64,000 nucleotides of DNA from QHXN01 sp963785125 (lineage in GTDB: Bacteria > Acidobacteriota > Blastocatellia > Pyrinomonadales > Pyrinomonadaceae): NCBI GenBank assembly GCA_963785125.1, contig CAWATU010000007.1, forward strand, positions 1,860,001 to 1,924,000, given 5' to 3'. The notes beneath the pieces are model-generated. The model worked only from the letters and a program-made list of their open reading frames with translations. It did not search any database and was not told the DNA's origin. Made by a program: the position numbers and the translations under genes. This document shows, piece after piece, positions 34,372-41,711 of this stretch (positions are counted from its first letter, which is position 1; each line of letters begins with the position of its first letter).

Positions 34372-36256
34372 CGATGACGGCGACCCACTGGCCTTTGCGT
34401 TCTTCGTGGAAGACGACGCGGCCGTTGAGGAGGCGCGCGGCTTCGTTGAGTTCGGGGCCGCCGTGGGAGGAGTAGATGAAGGCCACGTCGTATTCGGGCT
34501 TGCGGGCGGCGGCGCGTTCGAGTTGGGCGGGGAGGAAGTTCTCGACGGGCACGACGTTCAGCGCGCGGGGCGTGTAGCCGTAGTAGACGTTGCGCAGCTC
34601 GTCCGTCGCGGGCCAGGAGGTGAGCACGCGCGCCTCCGGGTAGCTGTCCGCGAGGAAGTGCGCGGCGTCGCGGTGGAGGAGAACGAAGTCGCGGTAGGCG
34701 AGGTTCTCCTCCCACGGGAAGCTGTAGGCGGGGTTGACCTCGGTGCGGTACGCGAAGGCCGCGCAGACGAGCGCGACGGCGAGCGGCCACGCGGGCACGC
34801 GCCGCCGGAGCGTCGAGACCCAGACCACGATGACGAGCGGCAGCACCGGCAGCATGTAGCGCGCCAGCACCGCTCCGCCCACGACCGAGAGCGCGAAGAC
34901 GTGCGCGAGGATGAGCACGAGGAAGAGGATTTGAACCGGCACACTGATGCGCGGGCGCTCCACGTTGCCGTCGTACCGCGGCCTGAGGAACATGGCGGCC
35001 AGTCCCGCGAGCGTCAGCACCCAGAGGTTCATGTGGAGTGTGACGTGGCCGAAGCGTCGCCAGACGGTGTCGAGTATGCGCGCGAGGTTGAGCGTAGACT
35101 CGACGTTGTAGCGGAAGTACTCGGGGTTCCCCAGCGTGTATCCGGTGCGCGCACGGTGGTACGCGAACCACAGCGCGAGCGGCACGCACGCCGCCAGCAA
35201 CGTCAAAGACCACCACGCCGGCCGCCGCTCGATGCAGACGAGCGACGCCAGCCGCTCCTTCTTCCTCGACAGCCAACACAGCAGCTCCCAAACGCACAGC
35301 ACGACGGGCACCAGCACCGCCGTCTCCTTCGCCAACGCCGCCAGCGCAAGCAGAAAAACGCAAAAAGCACGGCGAAACAGCGGGTTTTCCGCTATTCCCA
35401 CGCTTCCTGCGTCGCCTCGCAACCCTCCTGCATCGTGTCGCAAGCCTTCTGCACGGCGTTGCAAGCCTTCTGCGTCGCGCCGCAAAGCTTCTGCATCGCG
35501 CCGCAAAGCCTCTGCATTACCCTGCGAGACTTCTGCATCGCGTTGTAAGTCTTCTGCATTGCTTCGCAAGGCTTCTGCATCGCGTTGTAAGGCTTCTGCA
35601 TCGCTCTGCAAAGAGTCTGCATCGCCCTGTAGAGCTTTTGCATTGCGTTGCAAAGCTTCTGCGTCGCGTCGTAAAGCTCCTGCATCGCTCTGCATGGTTC
35701 CTGCGCCGTCTTGCAGAGCTTCTGCGCCGCGGCGTAAGGGTTCTGCGTCGTCTTGCAGGGGCTTTGCGTCGTCCTGCAAAGACATTGCACCGCGCGGTAA
35801 GTAGAAGACGAGAGCCCACATCGTCAGCGCCGCCACCATCATGTCGAGATGCGCGAGCGTGCTCTGCGCGAAGAAGACGGGGTAGAGGGCCGTGCAGACG
35901 ACGGTCGCCGCGCCCACGCGCCAGTTCGCCACGCGCGCCGCGAGCGCGAAGACGCCCGACAGCGCCAGCGCCGCCACCGCCAGCATCGCCGTGCGCGCCA
36001 CCCAGATGTGAAAGCCGAAGACCTTCCACGCGAGCGCAATCCACGCCATCACCAGCGGCGGGTGCGCGTTCGAGAGTGTCGAGTGCGGGATGAAGGAGCC
36101 GTCCGCGTAGATGTCACGCGCGGCCGGAATGAAGTAGCCGGCCTCGTCCCAGTAGTATGGGAGTCCGAGCAGTTGTGCGTGCGTGATGTGGAGGCCGACG
36201 AAGACGGCCGCGAAGACGAGAATGAAAAGGAGCGTCGTGCGTAGCTTGCGTGTCAA
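34364..36256 (-). CDS. GT39/ArnT-like membrane glycosyltransferase with heptad-repeat insert
   Basis: 630 residues. The N-terminal helix and first extracytoplasmic loop have the GT-C/PMT features YYWDEAGYF (34-42, catalytic-type D-E) and NAHPPLVMAW, then AQSTLAHLDMMVAALTMWALVFYL. Directly after this helix (about residue 158) comes an insert of about 130 residues: 18 exact-length heptads of the form R-D-A-E-A-L-Q. The membrane protein then resumes (FRRAFCVFLLALAALAKETAVLV). Related enzymes transfer sugars from polyprenyl phosphate to proteins or lipids at the outer face of the inner membrane. The insert replaces a normally short loop. The stop codon lies in a palindromic repeat. Confidence 0.85.
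   Translation of the reverse strand: MTRKLRTTLLFILVFAAVFVGLHITHAQLLGLPYYWDEAGYFIPAARDIYADGSFIPHSTLSNAHPPLVMAWIALAWKVFGFHIWVARTAMLAVAALALSGVFALAARVANWRVGAATVVCTALYPVFFAQSTLAHLDMMVAALTMWALVFYLPRGAMSLQDDAKPLQDDAEPLRRGAEALQDGAGTMQSDAGALRRDAEALQRNAKALQGDADSLQSDAEALQRDAEALRSNAEDLQRDAEVSQGNAEALRRDAEALRRDAEGLQRRAEGLRHDAGGLRGDAGSVGIAENPLFRRAFCVFLLALAALAKETAVLVPVVLCVWELLCWLSRKKERLASLVCIERRPAWWSLTLLAACVPLALWFAYHRARTGYTLGNPEYFRYNVESTLNLARILDTVWRRFGHVTLHMNLWVLTLAGLAAMFLRPRYDGNVERPRISVPVQILFLVLILAHVFALSVVGGAVLARYMLPVLPLVIVVWVSTLRRRVPAWPLAVALVCAAFAYRTEVNPAYSFPWEENLAYRDFVLLHRDAAHFLADSYPEARVLTSWPATDELRNVYYGYTPRALNVVPVENFLPAQLERAAARKPEYDVAFIYSSHGGPELNEAARLLNGRVVFHEERKGQWVAVIEK
35402..35785 (-). repeat. 21-bp tandem array (about 18 units) inside the glycosyltransferase gene
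   Basis: Units such as gcttctgcatcgcgttgtaag (plus strand, one base over shown in the text by position 35576-35596) repeat every 21 bp, with third-position and some first-position variation. Encoded heptads vary around x-D-A-E-A-L-Q/R. All three minus-strand frames stay open through most of the array. Confidence 0.92.
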
Positions 36257-36302
36257 GGCGTGTGTCGGGTCGGCGTGTTCTACGTGTTCGGGGCGCGGAG
36301 CG

Positions 36303-37172
36303 TCAACTCTGGTCGGCCGTCTTCTCGTCCGGCGTCAGAGACTCGATGAGGTCGTGTTCGAGCGAGGCGTCAGGGCGCTTGACCATCGTCAGACGGTTGC
36401 CGCGCTCGTTGTACTCGACCTGATCCATGATGTTGTAGATGAGAAGCACGCCGCGCCCCGAAGACTTGAAGAGGTTCTCCGGGTCGCGCGGGTCGGGGAT
36501 GTCTGCGACGCTGAAGCCCTCGCCCTCGTCCTCGATGGTGAAGCGCGCCTCCTTCGACGAGAGGTCGGCGGTGATGCGGACGAGCTTTGCCACGTCGTGC
36601 TTGTTGCCGTGCTTGACGGCGTTGACGAACGCCTCGTCCAGAGCGATGAGGAGGTTCGAGCGGTCGGGCTTGATGACGCCGAGCGCGGCGACGCGCTCGA
36701 TGAGGTAGTGGAGCACGCCGTTCATCAAAGAGATGTCACTCGGCAGCTCAAACTCGATGTGCTCGCGGACGTAAGGGAGCACCTTCAGGTCTTCGATGAA
36801 GCGCAGCTTGTAGCCGAGCGTCTTCTCGACGATCTGCGAAAGCTCGTCCTTGTCGTAAGGCTTGCGCAGGAAGTTGGCGGCGCCGAGCTTGAACGCCTTG
36901 ACGATGCCGGCGTGCTGCGTCTCTTCCGAAGAGACGACGACGGGGACGAAGAGGCGCTTGCGCTGTAGCTCGGAGACGATCTGGACGCCGGAGTCGGAGT
37001 ACTCTGCGAGGTCGGAGATGATGAGGTCGAAGTCTTCGAGGTCTTCGCGGGCGACGGCCTCGGCGCGGTCGGAGGCCGTCACGACAGCGTGACCGAGCCC
37101 GGCGAGCGCCTCGGCCAGGACGGTGCGCAACTCGGCGTTGCCTTCAACGATGAGGATGCGTCGTGTGTCCAT
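36303..37172 (-). CDS. Response-regulator receiver fused to an RsbW-like HATPase domain
   Basis: 289 residues. REC domain (about 1-120) with phosphoacceptor D54 (LIISDLAEYSDSG), the switch Ser in VVVSSEE and Lys in FLRKPYDKDE. The acidic pocket is partly degenerate: E10-G11 instead of an acidic pair. The C-terminal ATPase (about 150-270) has NLLIALDEAFVNAVKHGNK (N-box), IEDEGEGF (G1) and GRGVLLI (G2), as in anti-sigma serine kinases. It may link a phosphorelay to a partner-switch sigma system, but no sigma factor or anti-anti-sigma gene is beside it. The ATG at 37172 was chosen because the REC fold starts there. Confidence 0.85.
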   Translation of the reverse strand: MDTRRILIVEGNAELRTVLAEALAGLGHAVVTASDRAEAVAREDLEDFDLIISDLAEYSDSGVQIVSELQRKRLFVPVVVSSEETQHAGIVKAFKLGAANFLRKPYDKDELSQIVEKTLGYKLRFIEDLKVLPYVREHIEFELPSDISLMNGVLHYLIERVAALGVIKPDRSNLLIALDEAFVNAVKHGNKHDVAKLVRITADLSSKEARFTIEDEGEGFSVADIPDPRDPENLFKSSGRGVLLIYNIMDQVEYNERGNRLTMVKRPDASLEHDLIESLTPDEKTADQS

Positions 37173-37308
37173 CAAGAGACTGATTCCGCGAGCCTTACGA
37201 ACCGGGGAGGGCGCGGAAGAGCTACAACGGCTTCCCTTTTCCGCGAGCTTTCCGCCAACGCTGTACGACGCCGGGGCGGGCGCCGGTTTCAAAATATATC
37301 ACAGCCAC

Positions 37309-37422
37309 GCAGTAGGCAGTAGGCAGATGGCAGCCGCTCGGCGTGACGCACGTTGGAGTTTAACTCGAAGCTCTCGAAGTAATGGTCTCCAACTGCCTGC
37401 TACCATCTGCCTACAGCCTACT
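37309..37422. repeat. Heptamer palindrome (CAGTAGG/CAGATGG) behind the PfkB kinase
   Basis: Arms 37309-37333 and 37393-37422, centre of about 60 bp beginning ccgctcggcgtgacgcacgttg. Arms and centre resemble the element at 24891-25012, so these two are copies of one element type. Confidence 0.88.
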
Positions 37423-37426
37423 CATT

Positions 37427-38389
37427 TTATGAATGTCCCTGAAGCGGGTGGCCGTGCGCGAGCAGGTCTTCGAGTTCCGCCCCTGTCGGCAGCGCCGTCC
37501 GCGCGCCCAGCGCACGGCACTTGAGCGCGGCGACGGCACAGCCCGTGCGCAGGCAGCCCTCGATCTCTTCGCCGCGCAGCATGCCGTAGATGAAGCCGGC
37601 GTGGAAGGCGTCGCCCGCGCCCGTCGTGTCGTGGCAGCCGCCGGGCACGGCGAAGGCCGGCGACTCGACGAAGACGCCGCCGTGGTAGACGACCGCGCCG
37701 CGCTCGCCCAAAGTCATCCCAACCACCGCGTCGGGACGCAGACGCGACTTCATCTCGACTAAGGCCGCGTGCTCGTCGTCGATGCCCGTTAGACGGCGCG
37801 GGAACTCGTGCGAAGAGATGAGCACGTCCACGTGCGGCAGAAGCTCTTCGAGCCCTTCGTAGACGTTGTCGATGTCGAGCGAGACGACCGTCCCGGCCGC
37901 GCGCGCTTCGCGTGCGACGCGGGCTCGCGCGCGCGTGTCGTGCCCGTCCATATGGAGCACGCGCCCCCTGTTGCCGAAGCCGCGCGGCGCCTCTTCTTCG
38001 CTGTAAGAGAGGCGCGCGTCCCTGTCCCAGATGACGGTGCGCTCGCCGGTGCGCTCGTCGATGAGGATGTATGCGATCTGGTTGGCGGCGCCCTCGACGA
38101 CCTCTGCGAACTCCACGTCCACGCCCTCTGCGCGTAAGCTGTCGAAGCCAAAGCGGCCGGCATCGTCCGAGCCGAAGCGGCCGGCGTAGGCCGCACGCAT
38201 CCCGAGCCTCCTCAAGCCCGTCATCGCGCTCGCGGTCTCGCCGCCCGCGCCGCGCTCGTGTTCGACCAGACGGACTTTGGTGTCGTAGGCGGGGTAGTGC
38301 GGGACGACGACGAGGTAGTCCACGGCGTTGAGGCCGAAGCCGACGGCGTCGAACTCTCTGGCGGGCGGGGGCTCGAAGGGGAATCGCAC
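37427..38389 (-). CDS. PfkB/ribokinase-family sugar kinase
   Basis: 320 residues. N-terminal GLNAVDYLVVVPHYPAYDTK, the GG signature RGAGGETASAMTGLRRLG (about 47-64), and the C-terminal anion-hole and catalytic motif TTGAGDAFHAGF (catalytic Asp). This fold phosphorylates sugars or nucleosides such as ribose, fructose or adenosine; the substrate cannot be told. The start is GTG, and the 130 bp between it and uvrC on the opposite strand must hold both promoters. Confidence 0.87.
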   Translation of the reverse strand: MRFPFEPPPAREFDAVGFGLNAVDYLVVVPHYPAYDTKVRLVEHERGAGGETASAMTGLRRLGMRAAYAGRFGSDDAGRFGFDSLRAEGVDVEFAEVVEGAANQIAYILIDERTGERTVIWDRDARLSYSEEEAPRGFGNRGRVLHMDGHDTRARARVAREARAAGTVVSLDIDNVYEGLEELLPHVDVLISSHEFPRRLTGIDDEHAALVEMKSRLRPDAVVGMTLGERGAVVYHGGVFVESPAFAVPGGCHDTTGAGDAFHAGFIYGMLRGEEIEGCLRTGCAVAALKCRALGARTALPTGAELEDLLAHGHPLQGHS

Positions 38390-38519
38390 GGGGCGTGATT
38401 ATACACAACAGGCGCGCGGGCCGAAGCCCCGGCGGCGTGCGCGCCACACGTTTCCTGCGCGCGCGGCGTGCGCTACACTGTCGGTACACGGACAGCTTAA
38501 GCGCACGAGCCAGCGGGTG

Positions 38520-40703
38520 ATGCCCTTGACCCTCGAAGAGAAACTGAAGAATCTGCCCACCGCCCCGGGCGTCTACCTGCACAAGGACGCCGGGGGCAAG
38601 ATCATCTACGTCGGCAAGGCGAAGAACCTGCGCAACCGCGTCCGCTCCTACTTCCAGTCGGGGCGCGGGCACGACCGCAAGACGCGCGAGTTGGTCAAGC
38701 GCATCATAGACCTCGAATTCATCGTCACCGACACGGAGGTCGAAGCGCTCGTCTTAGAGTCGAACCTCATCAAGCAGCACAAGCCGCGCTACAACGTGTT
38801 GCTCAAAGACGACAAGCAGTACCCGCATCTCAAGCTCACCATCTCGGAAGCCTTCCCGCGCGTGATGATTACGCGGAAGATTCAGCGCGACGGCGCGCTC
38901 TACTTCGGGCCTTATCTTCCGGCCGCGCTCGCGCGCCGCACCATCGACCTCATCAACCGCACCTTCCAGCTCCGCACCTGCGACATCGAGATCGACGGAC
39001 GGCTCCCGCGCCCGTGCCTGGAGTACCACATCAAGCGCTGCCTCGGCCCCTGCGTCAAAGACCTGTGTAAGCCCGACGAGTACGCCGAGGCCGTGCGCGA
39101 CGTGCGGATGTTTCTGGAAGGCAAGAACAAAGAGCTGGCCGACGAGTACGGCGCGCGGATGGAGCGCGCCTCAGAAGAGATGCGCTTCGAGATGGCCGCG
39201 AAGTACCGCGACCTGCGTAAGACCGTGCTCGCCGTCTCCGAGCAGCAGAAGATGGCGCACACGCAAGACCTCGACGTGGACATCTTCGGCTTCCACCGCG
39301 AGGGGGCGCGCCTCGCCTTACAGCTCTTCACCATGCGCGAGGGCAAGATCGTCGGCCGCCGCGAGTTCTTCTGGGAAGACCTGACGGAAGACGACACGTT
39401 CGACGCGGCCTCGTTCCTCTCCGACGTGCTGATGCAGTACTACTCGACCGACTACGTGCCGCGCGAGATACACGTGCCGGTGGACTTTGAAGACCGCGAG
39501 CTGTTGGAGAAGGCCCTCACGGAACGCAAAGGCAGGCGCGTCCGCATCCTCGACCCGCAGCGCGGGCAGAAGCGCGAGATGATCGAGCTGGTCGAGAAGA
39601 ACGCGCAGATTGCCTTCGAGCAACGCTTCCGCGTGCTCAAGCCCGACATGGAGCGCGTGCTCGAAGAGTTGCAGGAGGTGTTAGAGCTGCCCCGCTTCCC
39701 CGCGCGCATCGAGTCGTTCGACGTATCGAACATCTCCGGCTCGGAGAACGTTGCCGCGATGGTCGTCTGCGAGAACGGGAAGATGAACCGGCCGGAGTAT
39801 CGCAAGTTCAAGATCAAGACCGTCGAAGGCTCGAACGACCCCGCCTCGATGCGCGAGGCCGTCTTCCGGCGTTACCGGCGGCAGTTAGACGAAGGCAATC
39901 CCCTTCCCGACCTCGTCATGATCGACGGCGGCAAGGGGCAGCTCTCGGCCGCCGCGTCGGCGATGAGGGAGTTAGACCTCGAAGCGATTCCGATGATCGG
40001 CGTCGTCAAGCCGCCGCGCCGCCACAACGATGTCTCGCACCTCTTGCGTAAAGGTAGCGAGGACTCGCCCATCTATCTCGACTCGCACTCACCGGTGCTG
40101 CGCCTCATCCAGTTGATCCGCGACGAGACGCACCGCACGGCCGTCACCTACCACCGCAAGCGCCGCGAGCTGCGCGACTTCACCTCGGAGCTGACGGCCA
40201 TCCCCGGCGTCGGCGAGAAGAGGAAGAACCGTCTGCTGCGCAACCTCGGCTCCATCAGCAAGGTCGCCGAGGCCACAATCGAACAGCTCTCGCCCTTCGT
40301 CGGCCGCAAGACCGCCGAAGACATCTTCGAGCACTTCCGACGCCAGCGGGCGCTCGCCGGCCAGCCTGACGACTCAGCAAACGAGGTCGAGGTCGTCGCC
40401 GCCGATGACTCATCAGTCGAAGTTAAGTCAGTGGTTGTCACCAACGCCGACGGCGAGGTCGCGGGGCTTCATCACCCCGAAGACCCCACCGTGATGACCG
40501 ACGAGACCATCGCCGACGAGCACATCGAGACGCGCCTCGTAGACCCCGACGGCGACGCCGAAGACCTCCAACCCATCCGCTCCGTAGACCACACGGGCAC
40601 GCCGCGCCCACGCCGCAAGTCCACACGCAAACGCGGCGAGCGTTCGACCAACCCGCACGGCATTAAGAGGGAGAAGCTGTCGGAGGATTTAGAGAAGGAC
40701 TGA
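38520..40703 (+). CDS. uvrC: UvrC, excinuclease ABC subunit C
   Basis: 727 residues from ATG 38520 (an upstream open frame from 38328 has no homology). GIY-YIG nuclease domain (TAPGVYLHKDAGGKIIYVGKA, about 12-32), a UVR motif near 205-240 (AKYRDLRKTVLAVSEQQKM), the RNase H-like C-terminal nuclease (FDVSNISGSENVAAMVVCENG; DLVMIDGGKGQLSAA), and tandem helix-hairpin-helix (LTAIPGVGEKRKNRLLRNLG). It cuts both sides of lesions with UvrB. An extra acidic-then-basic tail of about 105 residues follows the HhH. The last residues E-K-D and the stop are encoded by a palindromic repeat. Confidence 0.96.
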   Translation: MPLTLEEKLKNLPTAPGVYLHKDAGGKIIYVGKAKNLRNRVRSYFQSGRGHDRKTRELVKRIIDLEFIVTDTEVEALVLESNLIKQHKPRYNVLLKDDKQYPHLKLTISEAFPRVMITRKIQRDGALYFGPYLPAALARRTIDLINRTFQLRTCDIEIDGRLPRPCLEYHIKRCLGPCVKDLCKPDEYAEAVRDVRMFLEGKNKELADEYGARMERASEEMRFEMAAKYRDLRKTVLAVSEQQKMAHTQDLDVDIFGFHREGARLALQLFTMREGKIVGRREFFWEDLTEDDTFDAASFLSDVLMQYYSTDYVPREIHVPVDFEDRELLEKALTERKGRRVRILDPQRGQKREMIELVEKNAQIAFEQRFRVLKPDMERVLEELQEVLELPRFPARIESFDVSNISGSENVAAMVVCENGKMNRPEYRKFKIKTVEGSNDPASMREAVFRRYRRQLDEGNPLPDLVMIDGGKGQLSAAASAMRELDLEAIPMIGVVKPPRRHNDVSHLLRKGSEDSPIYLDSHSPVLRLIQLIRDETHRTAVTYHRKRRELRDFTSELTAIPGVGEKRKNRLLRNLGSISKVAEATIEQLSPFVGRKTAEDIFEHFRRQRALAGQPDDSANEVEVVAADDSSVEVKSVVVTNADGEVAGLHHPEDPTVMTDETIADEHIETRLVDPDGDAEDLQPIRSVDHTGTPRPRRKSTRKRGERSTNPHGIKREKLSEDLEKD

Positions 40704-40766
40704 GGACTGAGGACTGAGTGTAAGACCAGGAAGCTGTTAACTCAGTCCTCAGCACTCAGTCCTTCT
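40694..40766. repeat. Heptamer palindrome (GGACTGA) supplying stop codons to two convergent genes
   Basis: Left arm gaaggactgaggactgagga runs from 40694 and the right arm is its near complement (40740-40766). Both uvrC (+) and the phosphatase gene (-) end aag-gac-TGA, the codons read straight from the arms. Confidence 0.9.
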
Positions 40767-41316
40767 TCTTCCGATGCTTTTCGATGTAGGCGCGCGCGAA
40801 CTCGTTGAGGTGCGGTGCTTCGCGCAGGCCGATCTTCTCGGCCTCCTTCTCGGCGTCTTCGATGCTCCAGCCGTCGCGCAGCACGCGGCGAATCATCCAG
40901 AAGGCGCCGACGCGGATGGCGCCCGCGCAGTGGATGAAGGCGGGTCGGTTCGCAGGGTCGTCCGTCAGCCGTAGGAACTCGGTGGCCTGCTCCTCCTTCG
41001 GCTCGCCGTAGACGACGGGGATGGTGAAGTAGCGCAGGCCCAAACGCTCCGCCTCCGCACGCTCCTCTTCGGCGCGGTGCTCGCCCGGCGGGCGCAGGTT
41101 GATGATGGCTTTGACGCCCTCCTCCTTCAGCTTCGCGAGGTGCTCTGTGCGCGGCTGGCCGCCCGTGCAGAACTCCTTGTTGACCCGCAGGAAGTTGCGT
41201 ATCGGCGGCCCCTCTTGCGGTGCGGCGGCGGCCGATACGACGAAGAGCAGCAGCGCGGCGGCGACGACCGCCGCCAGTTCCCTTTTCGTTTTGAAGGTCA
41301 TGAATTCTCTTTTCAT
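40756..41316 (-). CDS. Exported Cys-phosphatase-like protein (DSP/DUF442-like)
   Basis: 186 residues with a signal peptide (AAVVAAALLLFVVSAAAA, about 15-32). The phosphatase fold shows FCTGGQPRTEHLAKLKEEGVKAIINLR, then IHCAGAIRVGAFW, the active-site loop. The spacing is C-x4-R (C-AGAI-R) rather than the C-x5-R of tyrosine phosphatases; similar short loops (HCxSANRVG) are known in the DUF442/beta-lactamase-hydrolase-like branch. Predicted periplasmic; substrate unknown. The start is either 41316, directly after the upstream stop, or 41301. Confidence 0.72.
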   Translation of the reverse strand: MKREFMTFKTKRELAAVVAAALLLFVVSAAAAPQEGPPIRNFLRVNKEFCTGGQPRTEHLAKLKEEGVKAIINLRPPGEHRAEEERAEAERLGLRYFTIPVVYGEPKEEQATEFLRLTDDPANRPAFIHCAGAIRVGAFWMIRRVLRDGWSIEDAEKEAEKIGLREAPHLNEFARAYIEKHRKKKD

Positions 41317-41318
41317 CC

Positions 41319-41711
41319 CTACCCGTGCGCGCGCAGGCTGCGGGCGACGAGGCCGATGCCGCCGGCGAGTAGCACGAGCATGACGAGGGTGTTGAAGAGG
41401 CTGGTCGATTGGAAGTAGACGCTGAGGTTGGCGATGATGCCGACGAAGATGATGACGATGCCGGCAAAGGTGAGCAGCCAGCCGACGATTGAGCGGCCGT
41501 TGAAGAAGAGCAGCCCCGTGCCGAGCAGGAGCGGCAGCAGCGAGAGGCCGAAGGCGTTGTAGCCCCACAGCGTCCAGTAACCGCTCGTCACCGTCACCTG
41601 CTGCGTCAAAAGGTAGGCCCCGGCGACGCTCATCCCCAGACCGAGCAGGAACTCGCCAACGCCGCCCCGCGTTCCGCCCGCCCCGCGCTTCTCCTCCAAC
41701 TCGTCTGCCAT
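41319..41711 (-). CDS. Small four-helix membrane protein, unknown family
   Basis: 130 residues. A short hydrophilic N-terminus (MADELEEKRGAGGTRGG) is followed by four hydrophobic segments (about 20-38, 53-70, 75-95, 102-124). I do not recognise the family. The ATG overlaps the stop of the P1 peptidase gene (TGATG), so it is translationally coupled, and the phosphatase gene starts right after it. These three form one transcription unit. A TTG one codon upstream is possible. Confidence 0.75.
   Translation of the reverse strand: MADELEEKRGAGGTRGGVGEFLLGLGMSVAGAYLLTQQVTVTSGYWTLWGYNAFGLSLLPLLLGTGLLFFNGRSIVGWLLTFAGIVIIFVGIIANLSVYFQSTSLFNTLVMLVLLAGGIGLVARSLRAHG

Noticed and set aside
35402..35785. 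CRISPR array
   Set aside because: Regular 21-bp units have no spacers between them and lie within a coding frame.
35392..35790. Second minus-strand frame (132 codons, M-Q-K-L-C-x-A repeats) through the array
   Set aside because: A shifted reading of the same 21-bp units; the membrane-protein frame continues on both sides and is clearly the real one.
35136..35804. Long plus-strand open frame (222 codons) across the 21-bp repeat
   Set aside because: It is antisense to the glycosyltransferase and stays open only because the 21-bp period lacks stops in that frame; Cys/Ser-rich composition is unlike any neighbour.
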